From NCBI GenBank assembly GCA_029204225.1, contig CM055102.1:1989629-2053628 (forward strand): DNA of 64,000 nucleotides, written 5' to 3'. This document shows, one piece after another, positions 1 to 12,243 of the stretch. The DNA comes from Diphasiastrum complanatum (taxonomy: Eukaryota; Streptophyta; Lycopodiopsida; Lycopodiales; Lycopodiaceae). Position 1 is the first letter of the stretch; the number at the start of each line of letters is the position of its first letter. Below the pieces are notes generated by a model. The model was not told where the DNA came from. It searched no databases and saw nothing but the letters and a program-made list of their open reading frames with translations. The position numbers were made by a program, and so were the translations under genes.

Positions 1-477
1 ATTCAGATTTTGCAGGTGATCAAATGGATAGGAAGTCAACAAGTGCCTTTGCAATATATCTTGGAGAGGGAGCTATCTCATGGCTATCAAGAAGCAACCT
101 ACTATCTCTCTATCTTCCACACCGAGGCCGAGTACAAGGCATGACAACATGCACCAAGGAGATGCCTTTGGATAAAGAGGATGCTATTGGATTCGTCACT
201 TGCTGGATTCTAAGAAGACACCAATCATCCTATTGTGACATAACCTTTCAGCCCAAAGCTTGGCAACCAATCTAGTTTTCCATGCTAGAAGCAAGCACAT
301 TGAGATTGCTCATACACTTTGTGAGGGATCAAGTCATTGCCAAAGAGGTGGAGCTCCAACCATGTCTCTTCATTGGGGTGTGTGGCTGATATCTTCACCA
401 AACCATTGGGACAGAATTTGTATTATAAGCATGAATCTAATCTTGGAATGTGTTCAAGATCTATGTTAAAACTAGCA
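1..477 (+). mobile_element. Ty1/copia RNase H fragment (3' end of pol)
   Basis: The first 160 bases encode the copia RNase H core (DFAGDQMDRKST, then AISWLSR) and the frame then breaks. Further copia C-terminal signatures follow in other frames, including FHARSKHIEIAH near 280-312. At least one frameshift separates these blocks, so the copy is dead. It reads directly into an LTR on its right, which makes it the 3' end of an element whose body lies left of the window. The LTR resembles that of the young copia at 35.6-42.0 kb, so the two belong to related families. Confidence 0.85.
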
Positions 478-493
478 TCCAATGTTGATGGAG

Positions 494-1149
494 TGTGAAA
501 TTGTCAACATTTCCTAGCTAGTTTGAGGCCTAAATTGGCAATTTTTGTACATAGTTTTGGATCTACCTTCACACATTGAAAGAGGCCTAGATACTTTTAT
601 TTTAGTATATATCTCATATTAAGAAGTTTCAAACTTCAGAACCTTCGGAAATGACACCAAAATCATGTTATTTGGACATATAGGCCAAAATTGGCTATTT
701 TAGGCTACTGGTGTCCTTAAAATTTGGGTCCTAAGTCTAGGAGAAGAGGAGAGAGAGCATCCTCTCTCACCTATATTAGCTGAAATTCGTGGAGAACAGG
801 TTGGAGAAACTTATTGTATTGTTGAGAGAGATCAATAGATCATTGTCACAGTTTCTTCCTCCATTGAAGAGCATTGCTTCGTGTATTGTCTTCAAGCTTT
901 TTGTGTATGATTCTTAAGAAGTTTCCCAAAAGTGGTAGGGCTACTGTTGTAGGACTCTGTATGCTGTTGTTTTTGGCTACCATCAGTACCTTTTATTAGT
1001 TTCTTTTGTCTCTTGAATACTTGTCAAGTTCATGTGTATCAAAGGTAGCATTAGGATGCTTTGCCATTTCTAGCTTTGTAGCTTGTTGTGCAAAGATCTT
1101 AGCCAAGTAATTTGGGAGTTGGATCCATTCAAGATCCACTTTTTTCACA
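494..1149 (+). repeat. 3' LTR of the left-edge copia element
   Basis: A 656-bp LTR that starts TGTGAAATTGTCAACATT just after a purine-rich tract and ends TTTTTCACA. It is colinear with the LTRs at 35559-36171 and 41386-42039, sharing the block TTTCCTAGCTAGTTTGAGG and the C-terminal GGATCCA/TTTTTCACA region, but with many substitutions. It also contains the GAGAGAGAG/CTCTCTC segment that the 5' LTR of the young element lacks. It is clearly older than that element. Confidence 0.85.
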
Positions 1150-4100
1150 TTGTAAATGCCAAATTTGGCCTAGGAGAAACTCGAGCTACATGGGTTCTTC
1201 AAGTCTAGTTGGTACTATACAACTTGCATAGAATGTAGAAATAAAAATGTCAATAATAGGCTTGTAGAAAACTCGTGGCATATCACATGCCCAATGGTTG
1301 TAAGTGTTCCATAGATCGACATGCAAGGCATGCACAAAGTGAATTGGACACAAGCATGATGATTTTGTACAATTCTTATAAGTGTACTTTCCATTGTAAA
1401 TTGATCTCAAAGCAATCTGATGTGTCTATCAAGAGTTATAAGCTCTTAAAGAGCGGTAGAGAGAGGGTCCAAAATCCGAGTGACCGGCTTTTTGATTTGA
1501 TCCAATTTAGCTTGATTCACTATCCATTGTTTTGAGTATTTAACACAAGAAACTGAAGATCAAGACAAAGTTGGAAGTTATTGAACACTTTTGAGCCTTC
1601 TTTGAATCATTAAGCATTTTCTTTTGTAGCATCTAACACGTGCCAAAAGTAGAAATTAAAACTTGTCTATATTTCTCAATCCATTTTGAGAGACTGGATC
1701 TAGATTATCTTGGTTTTGTGAATATTTGAGATCTATCTCAAATACAGTTACAATTTTCTCACATAGGATTGATAGCATACCCTTGAAAATTCCTATAGTG
1801 AAATAAAGTAGCAACAATCAAGTCTGTTTGGAACCTAGCTCAAACAAAACTTCTCCAATAACAAGAAATCTTCACAATATGGCATCTGTGGGAGGGATAT
1901 CTCCTAAAAGCAAATGAAAGACTAAGTACCCTATCCAATTAGTCAATATGGAAGGTAAGGATGGAGTCTATTTTTATACTCAGGTGTGATTTTTGGCGAG
2001 CATTTGTTGGTGAGCATGGGTGGGCGAGCAACTTTTGGCAAGCATTCTTGAGAGAACTTGTACAACGACGAGCACTTTTCGGATTTTCCTAACAATACTA
2101 TTGTTTGGGGTTTAAAAATAAAGGTGTGGCATGTCAATTTGTTCGTCCATTATCATCGTATGTGCTAACTTTTTCCTGTCTTATATAAATCTCTCAGTTT
2201 CTTATATAAATCTCGTCAGTTTAATGAGATACACTATTTTGTAACCGTTATCTAGGAAACAACATTCCTTGAACAAATTTTCATGTTCGTCTATTTCGGC
2301 CAAATAAGAATCTAGATCGTCTTATCTGTTCAGCTATGGGGTATGATCTCCCTCGATTTGACAAGGTCTTTTGAGCACATGGATGAATGTTGGCTGATTC
2401 TGACGAATCCCCAAGATACTCGGATAGAGCAAATCAAGAGCACCTCTCACCTTAGACCCGAGGAGGTCTCTGAGAAGACAAGACCTAATGAAGACTGAGA
2501 GCTGAGTATGAGAGCCGAGAGGAAATACTAGCTAGGAAAGACATGCAAGAAATGTGTAAAGCCTCATGGTAAATCCCGGAAGATGGAATGACCATGTAGG
2601 AACTAGTATTTCTAAACAAATGTAATAAATGCAACTAGACCCCTCTTTAAGAAACTAGAGTGAAGCCACCTTTTAATGGTGACCCTCTAGTGGAGAGCAA
2701 TATTCCACTTGTAATTTGTGAAATGTAGAAATTCACTAGGATGCCACCTAAGGAGTTCTCTTGCTTATCTAAGAGACTCCCTCTTTGTGAAGAGGAGCTT
2801 TTTGCATTGTATCTACTCCATGCTTAATAAGAAGATTTTCCATGAGTTTGATGCTATACTAAGCTCCTTGATCATGATGGTTTTCTTGAGTGATGCCCCT
2901 ATCATCATGCCCTTCCATTCATATTGTGTGTGGTTGTGGATTTAGAGTGGATTACTTTTCTTGCTTTCCTAGTTGTGGATTAGATTTCATGTTTTCTTGT
3001 GGATTAATGTAGGAGCCAGCATTCAAGTAAACTAAATAGGCTGGATCTGTGGTGTGATTCTTGCATATCTCTGTACAATCCAGTTCTTGATGTTCTTGGG
3101 GATGTCCAAGAATCAATAGACTGGTTGGTTTCTTGATTTTTGGACTTTTACATGCTGTAGATTAGTTCTTGTTTCTTGTTTATCAGTTTGTGCAAATGTA
3201 GCTCAGTTCAGTATAGTGTAGGATCTGATTTCAATCCGTTTTTTAGAGTAAGTAGCAGTTGCATGCTGATCTATGAATGAGCATTCTTGGCTTGCATCCT
3301 ATGTAGAATGTAAGTGCGTTCAAGAGTGACGTCCCTGAGTAGTCCTCTGACAGGCAGGACAATAAAACTAAGCCTTTTGGCTTGCTAGGACAGGTTCTAC
3401 TCTGAGGTTCTTCAAAATTATCTTATATCAGCCCCAGCTAGTTAAGTGTAAAATAAAAGTTGCTAATTGTAAGATAACTAAGGAATATAAAATTTCTTGA
3501 TGGCTAGACTGGACAGGTTTCAGATGTTGCTGATGTTGCTATGTTTGAAGGTAATAGATCTCATTTTGAGGAAATTCAGCCCATTCAATCATTGAACTGC
3601 TCATCAACCACTAGTTGTATATACTGAAATGTATTATGTGTAGTTTGATATTAAATTGAGAATTTAATTGAATGCTCAAGCCTATCTTTTGAATTTAATA
3701 TCAATAGTAGAGAAAGATTTATCACTAAAGATGATTGGCTTTACATTGACATCAAGAAGACAATTCAACAATGTTGACATTAACAAGATACTTTTGAGGC
3801 TACACTCCTTTCAAGGAAAACTCACAACAACTTGCAGACAATTCTTTTATCCTAGATACTGCACACCTAGAAAGAGTTTGACTCAACCATACTAGATAGT
3901 TTCCACTAGGGTACTTTTAACTTCAAGAGTGCCATATGCTTGGAATGCAAAGCTTATTACCTTTGTTCTCTCTGGTGCATCAAAAGTCTCAATATTCTTC
4001 AAAAATTAGGTTTTGGATGGTAAAATTTTTTATGTAGCTTATGCAGAAAATACAGAAGATACTGTAGCTGAGGCTGAAAATCTTGAGCTACAAACATGAT

Positions 4101-5291
4101 AGATCTGTGTGATATCTTATCAGATTTTATAGACATCTCGATGGTATCTATAGCTCAGAAACAATTAACTAAAAATGTTACACGCTTTGTAAATTCAGAC
4201 TACCTTGAATCATAAAAACTACTAATCCATTTAGCCATGTAACACGTTTCCTTGTAGATGAAATCATGTGTTATCTTTACTTATACTTATGCTGAAAAAA
4301 CATGAACAAAACTTCCACTCCTAGACATTCTAGTTAAACAATACCTCGATCAAATGACTCAAATTCAAAGTAGTATACATGTTCTAAGATGCTTGATGTG
4401 CAAACGCACATAGAAGGTGTTGTTACTTTTATAATATTCTTTCTAGTTACATAAACCAACGGATTTAAATAAAGGCAAGTGTTGCCAGATATGTATCTAC
4501 ATTCCCTTGTGGCTTAATTTGAAACAAACTTATGCTCAAAGTATGGATCACTTGAAATTATATTGAGTGTTCATTTTTTAGATAATAGAAGTTATCTTGG
4601 ACTGGATGGTTTTATGAAGTCCCTCAGAAGACATCTTTATGAAATGAAGCAGGTGGAGATATAAAATTCCTCAATGGACTTATCTTGTATGTATCGATGT
4701 GTGGCTATGACAAGTACTAGTTTATTGATGGAGCACCAGCTATCACAATGACTTAAAAATCATTGGATCTTGTCAAAAAGGACAGCTTGCTAATAGTTCC
4801 AACACTCTACCCATCTGTAATAAAGTGTCCTAACCTACTACCTACATAAATTGGTAGCCAATTTCAGCCACAATCAGGTGAAAGGGTAACTTATACTAGA
4901 AGGCTCGGACCTAAATTTATTTTTGTTCAAGTCATGCTACATACTCCTCGAACTTAAAAGTACAAACAAATAAAGTCTGTTTGGATTAATGATCACATTG
5001 TTATGAAAGGTGTATCCATTGTGTAAAAACAAGACATGGGATGTAGATATTAATAAACATGTCCACAAGCCATACTAGAAGACTACTACTCTAACGTCTA
5101 TCTTCAAGGTGAAGAGACCATAAACTAAAATATGAGCAAAACATGCAAATAAGCGCAAAATATTTTTTGAGTCCAGCATAATCCTCAATCTGTCCTACTT
5201 TCGCCTTTTGTGTGATATCCTTCCTTGTACCAGGTTGGAATCAATCTACACATTACAAGAAAACGATCAAATGTGAAACACCACATAACAA
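1150..5291. other. 4.1 kb without a recognisable gene
   Basis: All open frames here are short (under 90 codons) and none shows a protein motif I recognise. The composition is AT-rich and stop-dense on both strands. The stretch is probably old transposon debris; I see no LTR ends, terminal repeats or tRNA-like boxes. Confidence 0.5.
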
Positions 5292-5855
5292 TCAACATCG
5301 CACTACCCTACTGTTAGAAACTGGAAAGTGAAAGAAAATTACCGGAGTGCTGTCTTCCAAGACCTCCAGGAACGTTGTGTAAATACCCTCGTCATTCTCT
5401 ACATTGATACAATGGCGGTTCATTGCAGCAGTTGCCCTGGGGAAATTGCCAATACCCGCAAAAAGGTCAATGACGACATCCTCCTGCTCTGTCAACATCT
5501 CCAACATAAACCTATATGGCAAATATCGATCGCAAAAAAGGTGTCGTGATAAAACAAAAAGCACATAAAAAGCTTTCTTTGATGGAAAAAAGATGATACT
5601 AATAAATGCTATTTTCGTAAACAAGACATCTTAACTCACCTGCAAAATTTAGGAGATCTCTCTGCTGCTCCACAACAATTTTTGTCTCCCAAGTTTTGAG
5701 TCCATTCCATCTGGGTTTCAGTTAGCCAATTGCACGATGGACTCGAATGAAGGCTCATGTATTTTTTTGCTGCTGATAGTCGTTCCAATGTAGGGATGGG
5801 ATGGCCCGCACGGTGGTATAGACCCATGAGAAGGATGTCAGCCTACATTTTTGAC

Positions 5856-7511
5856 TCCTAGTTAGTACATCCATACCAAAGCAATTGATATTACTACACA
5901 AACACATGATGAAGTGACCAATAGAAAATTACAAACCTTTTCTCTTCGCTCTGTCATAATATATCCATTCTCAAGAATGACTGTCAAACACCTATGTAGA
6001 CTAAACCCCTCTCCTGAAGCATGCACGTCAATGGACGGAAAACATTCCGGGATGCATGTGACGACATACCATCCCCGGTCAGCAACGTACTTGCCTGCAA
6101 TCATTGATGCTGACCTGGCCAAGTCATCATTGAATATATTCCAAGGGGGCACTGAATACTCATCCGCTATGCCATAGACACAAACCGAGGTAGGAAAGTC
6201 AGCCCACACCAACCTTCCAACAACGTCGGTGGCCTCTCCATTGATTGTGTAGTCTGACAGACAATGGCTCCTCAAGAAATGGCAGATGATCTTGTTTGGT
6301 TTTTTTTTTCTTGCGATCCTATGCACATCCTCTAAGATTGCACGTACACGACAATGCATTGTGTCCATAGTCACGTATTCGAATTAGAGTCTAGACAAAA
6401 AGGACACTTAAGAAAGCCATAAAAAATTGCAACTTACACTCAATACATACATGTGCCAATGTTGAAGTGGTCTTCCTCAGAAGTATGCTCGTCAGTGGCT
6501 GTCTCATCCTCATCAATATTACTAGGCCCACATTGCCCCCTTGCACTATGCTCCTCTTCTATACTTAGTTCACTCGCTGTGCAATCTTGCCTTAGCTTGG
6601 TTCTTGCTTCCTGTCTGTCAAGGTTTAGGATTTTGTGTCTTGCTTTTTATGTTGAAGCTGCAACTCTCTCAGATTGCACACGTTTTCCTTTTTTTATGGC
6701 CTCCCACTCACAAAACATATCAAGGATGTCTCTCCCCATTTGGGTAGTCCAACCACCAAGGACACCTCTTTAGCTCCCATGAACTAATTCCAAAATCTCT
6801 CCACTCTTCAGGATAGAGTGAGTAGGTTACCCCAATAACTATCCAGTTCTCAACTTCTATTTGGAGTTTTGTTATCGCATTTTCATCGACGAGCCAAACC
6901 AACCACTTGGCAGAAGAATAAACATTGTTAAAATTTCTTGCATTGCATATTAACAATAAGCACAAACATCCAATTAATAATGCATTTCATTACCAGTACA
7001 CTAGTCGTCTAGCTGTATAATCGATTTGTGGTTGCTTATTGGGCGTGGCAGAGTTCTTCATATCTTTTTGAATGTCAACAAAAGCACGGTTGAAGTGCAA
7101 TTGGCTTTGTCTCCTAAAAAATGAGTCAGTGTTGTCAGGCAAGCAATCTCCTTCGCATGTGGTCAGGCCACTAATTATGGAGTTTGCAAGCAATATTGCT
7201 TGCCACCAGTATGTTTCCTTGTACATGTATTTGCGAAAAATTTTATTGTCAGAAGGCATTCCCCATGTATCCCTTGTAGGCTTGTCAGCGAGAAGGATGT
7301 GTAGTATCTCTTTCATCCTACAAATACGACAAAACATGAGAGAATGCAAAAGTGCTTATGCAGGTTACATAATTTAGAGGTTTTGATTTACTGACGAAAT
7401 TGGAACATTCACAATAGAAGCTTACTTAGCAGGTCCAACACTGGACATGGTAATTGTTTGCAATTTGCCTTCAGTTACAACCAGGCCTTTTGTGTCCCAT
7501 GCTATATTGAG
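5856..7511. repeat. Tandem duplication, copy 1 (1,656 bp)
   Basis: The unit begins TCCTAGTTAG and ends in GCTATATTGAG. It is directly followed by a second copy at an exact 1,656-bp offset. I count six differences between the copies. The break lies at a short TTG(A) microhomology shared by the two unit edges. The unit carries the middle exons of the methyltransferase-like pseudogene; the exon at its right edge is cut, so its acceptor is missing in this copy. Confidence 0.95.
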
Positions 7512-9165
7512 TCCTAGTTAGTACATCCATACCAAAGCAATTGATATTACTACACAAACACATGATGAAGTGACCAATAGAAAATTACAAACCTTTTCTC
7601 TTCGCTCTGTCATAATATATCCATTCTCAAGAATGACTGTCAAACACCTATGTAGACTAAACCCCTCTCCTGAAGCATGCACGTCAATGGACGGAAAACA
7701 TTCCGGGATGCATGTGATGACATACCATCCCCGGTCAGCAACGTACTTGCCTGCAATCATTGATGCTGACCTGGCCAAGTCATCATTGAATATATTCCAA
7801 GGGGGCACTGAATACTCATCCGCTATGCCATAGACACAAACCGAGGTAGGAAAGTCAGCCCACACCAACCTTCCAACAATGTCGGTGGCCTCTCCATTGA
7901 TTGTGTAGTCTGACAGACAATGGCTCCTCAAGAAATGGCAGATGATCTTGTTTGGTTTTTTTTTTCTTGTGATCCTATGCACATCCTCTAAGATTGCACG
8001 TACACGACAATGCATTGTGTCCATAGTCACGTATTCGAATTAGAGTCTAGACAAAAAGGACACTTAAGAAAGCCATAAAAATTTGCAACTTACACTCAAT
8101 ACATACATGTGCCAATGTTGAAGTGGTCTTCCTCAGAAGTATGCTCGTCAGTGGCTGTCTCATCCTCATCAATATTACTAGGCCCACATTGCCCCCTTGC
8201 ACTATGCTCCTCTTCTATACTTAGTTCACTCGCTGTGCAATCTTGCCTTAGCTTGGTTCTTGCTTCCTGTCTGTCAAGGTTTAGGATTTTGTGTCTTGCT
8301 TTTTATGTTGAAGCTGCAACTCTCTCAGATTGCACACGTTTTCCTTTTTTTATGGCCTCCCACTCACAAAACATATCAAGGATGTCTCTCCCCATTTGGG
8401 TAGTCCAACCACCAAGGACACCTCTTTAGCTCCCATGAACTAATTCCAAAATCTCTCCACTCTTCAGGATAGAGTGAGTAGGTTACCCCAATAACTATCC
8501 AGTTCTCAACTTCTATTTGGAGTTTTGTTATCACATTTTCATCGACGAGCCAAACCAACCACTTGGCAGAAGAATAAACATTGTTAAAATTTCTTGCATT
8601 GCATATTAACAATAAGCACAAACATCCAATTAATAATGCATTTCATTACCAGTACACTAGTCGTCTAGCTGTATAATCGATCTGTGGTTGCTTATTGGGC
8701 GTGGCAGAGTTCTTCATATCTTTTTGAATGTCAACAAAAGCACGGTTGAAGTGCAATTGGCTTTGTCTCCTAAAAAATGAGTCAGTGTTGTCAGGCAAGC
8801 AATCTCCTTCGCATGTGGTCAGGCCACTAATTATGGAGTTTGCAAGCAATATTGCTTGCCACCAGTATGTTTCCTTGTACATGTATTTGCGAAAAATTTT
8901 ATTGTCAGAAGGCATTCCCCATGTATCCCTTGTAGGCTTGTCAGCGAGAAGGATGTGTAGTATCTCTTTCATCCTACAAATACGACAAAACATGAGAGAA
9001 TGCAAAAGTGCTTATGCAGGTTACATAATTTAGAGGTTTTGATTTACTGACGAAATTGGAACATTCACAATAGAAGCTTACTTAGCAGGTCCAACACTGG
9101 ACATGGTAATTGTTTGCAATTTGCCTTCAGTTACAACCAGGCCTTTTGTGTCCCATGCTATATTG
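7512..9165. repeat. Tandem duplication, copy 2
   Basis: Second copy of the 1,656-bp unit. It is continuous on its right with the 5' exons of the pseudogene. Differences from copy 1 are at 7718, 7880, 7970, 8082, 8533 and 8682. The first, second, third and fifth are CpG in copy 1 and TpG or CpA here. Confidence 0.95.
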
Positions 9166-9654
9166 TAGAGGATTTGAAAAAGTCCTTCTCCATTTTCTGG
9201 ATTGGCAATTGATGCCAATCGTTTTCCCTTGTAGATGAAAGTTGTTTCAACGACCTGAACATTTGTAGTTGGGTTAGCTCGAGACATTCTTTTTGTAGGA
9301 CCTCACCACAATTCAAATAAATTGTATGTACCTTGAAAGAAGCATTGTATTGTAAATCGTAATCTTCTGCATCCTTCGGTATCTTTGATGTAGCAATGTG
9401 TAATGCCCTCGTGAAGTCATTTTGTGATTTAAAATGCATCGATAATAGTCACGTGACCTTACAAGACCATAAAAACACACTCATAAGATCAGTCCTAATA
9501 CTGGCATACCTTGAGAACCAATTGGCTCAGGGCTACCATTGGTAGGTTGTATCATGGCTTGTAGTGTGTCTTTCTCTCTACACTCAATTCAATCTCAATC
9601 CACTTTTTATCTTCTGGCGCTATGCTATCCAAGAGAGTTCCTATATCTACCACT

Positions 9655-12243
9655 TCAAACTTTTGCAACATGATCACCTCGTGAGACAACGAGATCATTT
9701 ATCTTATCTATAAGGCCAAGATCAAAGAAGAATTACAACGCCTCTTAGATGCAGGATTCATCTATGAAATCGAACATACTGAGAAGAACGTGATCATTTT
9801 CCATTACCCTTCGGAGAATCCATCTTAGAAAATCAAGCAGGAGATGAGACCTACTCCTTAGATGGTTTTAGCAGTTATAATATGATCCGAATTGTTGAGG
9901 AAGATCAACATAAAACCGCTTTTGCACAAAATGGGGTACTTTTTGTTGGAAAGTCATGCCTTTTGGACTCTACAATGCCCCTAGCACCTTCCAACGTGTT
10001 ATGCAAGCTACCTTTTCTCAGTAGATCGGCGATACCCTAGAGGTTTACTTGGACGATTTAGGTGCACATTCACAAAAAACACGCCATCTGTCTGTGCTCA
10101 AAAAATGTTTTATCCAATGTCAACGCTTCGGCATCTCCCTTAATCCTGAAAAATGCCAGATCTGGGTAACACACGATATTGTGTTAGGACATAGTATTTC
10201 CAGAAATGGCATTGCCACTGACCCCGAAAAGATCCTTATCATTCAAAATTTATCAGAACCACGTACGATACGCGAAGTTTACTCTTTCCTTGGCCATGCC
10301 AACTACTATCGGTGATTTATTTTCGATTTCACTAATAAAGCACGCTTAATATACAAAGTAGTTGTCATTCCCAAATGGACAGAGAAACAACGCGTTGCAT
10401 TTAATCAACTCAAAGAAGCCCTTAGCAATGCACCTATCCTCCGGGCTCTTGATTATTCTAAAGAATTCCATGTGCATATCGATGCATCCAAGTATGCCAT
10501 TGGAGTAGTGCTCACCCAACCGGGAGAATTCAAAAAGGATTACCCAATCCGTTTTTTCAGTAGACAATTGATGCCTGCTGAAGTCAATTATACCACTACC
10601 GAACGTGAAGCCTTGGCAATGGTATATGCGGTTCAGAGTTTTGCCACTATCTTCTCTAAAAAGTTTTTGCATTCTTCACTCATCATGAAGCACTGTTATA
10701 TCTCATCAACAAGACTTGCACCACAGGCCATATTACTAGATGGATCCTATTACTGCGAGAATTTGAGTTTATGATCGTGTTTTGTAAGGGAGTTCAACAT
10801 TTTCTAGCATATCATCTGTCCCAAATCTCTAACCTACCCACCCCTAATCAAGGCGTCAATGATGATTTACCAGATGTCATTCTATTCCAAGTTGACTCTA
10901 CACCCATATGGGCTAAGAAAATCATAGAGTATTTAACTTCAGAGCAAATGGATCCTTCCTTATCTAAACCTGAACAATGTAGTCCTCAAGACCAAACCTT
11001 ATACGTTAATTGCAGGCCAACTGTACAAGCAAGGGTTAGATGGAATCATTCAATGATGTCTTACTGAAGGTGAAATACCCTCTGTAATTTTCCTTGCTCA
11101 TGAAGGTATTGGTGTAGGCCATTTCTCTTCTGAAATGAGTGCTAAGAAAATCCTCTTGGCCGGTTTTTGGTGGCCAACAATCTTAAGGATACGCACAATT
11201 GCACACAGGCCTGTGATGTCTGCCAACGCACAAAATGCTTTCAAAAGACAGACTACATGCCTTTACACCTTGTAACCACTGATCAAGCTTTCCAGAAATG
11301 GAGGATTGATTATGTCGGACCCATTAGTCCCGCTGCTTGACACCCAATCTTGTTACATCATAGTAGCTACGGACTGTTGTACCAAATGGGCTGAAGCAAG
11401 AGTTTTTCGCAATGCTGACGTTCGTTCTACCGCAAAATTTCTCTATGAATAGGTTATCGTTCGTTTCAGATGTCCTCTAGAACTTATCAGTGATAGAGAT
11501 ACACATTTTCTTAACTTTGTCATAGCAGATCTTCTTTCCAAATTTTTTGTGGTACATCACAAAAGTTCCCCATACTATCCAAGATGCAATGGCTAGGCGG
11601 AATCCACCAATAAAATCCTATGTGGAATTCTCACCAAAACCGTCGAATCCAGCCGACCTAGTTGGGAACTAAAACTTCATGCTGCTCTATGGGCTTATCG
11701 CACCACCCCAAAGAGAGATACACTTTTCAGCTAGCATATGGCCAAGAAGCCATGATGCCTGTAGAATTCCATATTCCATCCCTTCGAGTAGCCTATAAGC
11801 TAGATAATCAACACATCTTAGTAAATAGGTTATTTCATCTGGAACAACCGTGTGAAACACGACGGATCAGCATGCTCAACAAGTCCACAAACGTCGACAA
11901 AAAGCATGGCATGATCGATCCTTAAAACTCAAAGAGTTTCAAGTCCACAAACATCGACAAATCCACAAACGTCAACAAGTCCACAAACGTCGACAAAAAG
12001 CATGGCATGATCGATCCTTAAAACTCAAAGAGTTTCAAGTCGGAGATAAGGTCCTACTCTACCAGGCCAAAGCCTTTAAAGTCAAACTGAAATTTTTCGG
12101 CCAAGGTCCTTATGTCATTCAAAAAATCTTTGCCTCTGGATATGTATAACTCCAAACCCTTCAAGGCGATATCCTAGACACTGTGATCAATGGGAGCAGA
12201 CTGAGAAAGTACAATGAGCTCTATTTTTATCTTGATATATATT
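9655..12243 (+). mobile_element. Decayed Ty3/gypsy pol (RT, RNase H, integrase)
   Basis: Pieces appear in the normal gypsy order. The RT start is EELQRLLDAGFIYEIEHTE near 9725. The RT palm is YLDDLGAHS at 10046-10072, with LGHSISRNGI downstream. RNase H runs from about 10470 (HIDASKYAIGVVL, TEREALAMVYA). Integrase runs from 11090 to 11925, with the HEGIGVGHFSS zinc region, ELISDRDTHF and the NGxAES site. A C-terminal chromodomain-like tail (VGDKVLLYQAK) ends near 12240. The frame is broken by TAG at 10022, TGA at 10313, TAG at 11450 and 11594, plus frameshifts. Part of the RT N-terminus is deleted around 9790. Not functional. Confidence 0.9.
11881..12036 (+). repeat. 96-bp direct duplication in the gypsy integrase tail
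   Basis: A segment beginning AAGTCCACAAACGTCGACAA and running through the CATGGCATGATCGATCC region occurs at 11881 and again at 11977, 96 bp apart. Between them lie shorter repeats of the GTCCACAAACRTCGACAA core. The duplication shifts the integrase tail out of its single frame. Confidence 0.85.

Larger units (their letters stand above)
5292..9439 (-). pseudogene. Broken beta-class DNA methyltransferase-like gene
   Basis: A multi-exon gene read from 9439 down to 5292. Plausible exons include 9439-9331, 9251-9079, about 8976-8660, a block near 8590-8100, 8030-7565 (again as 6374-5909), and a C-terminal exon ending near 5337. The block at 6374-5909 contains VPPWNIFNDD, like the [DNS]PP[YW] motif IV. 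The C-terminal exon contains DVVIDLFAGIGNF and NVEND, like the SAM-binding motif I. Motif IV before motif I is the beta-class order of N4/N6 amino-methyltransferases. Damage: a frameshift near 8430 (and 6774), an in-frame TAA shortly after, and an apparent TTTTTTGCG where an acceptor TTTTTTGCAG would restore the frame near 5530. The middle exons are present twice by tandem duplication. It could instead be a transposon-borne methylase; no terminal repeats were seen. Confidence 0.55.

Noticed and set aside
6453..6773. 106-codon plus-strand frames repeated at 8109-8429
   Set aside because: Antisense to methyltransferase-like pseudogene exons; present twice only because of the tandem duplication.
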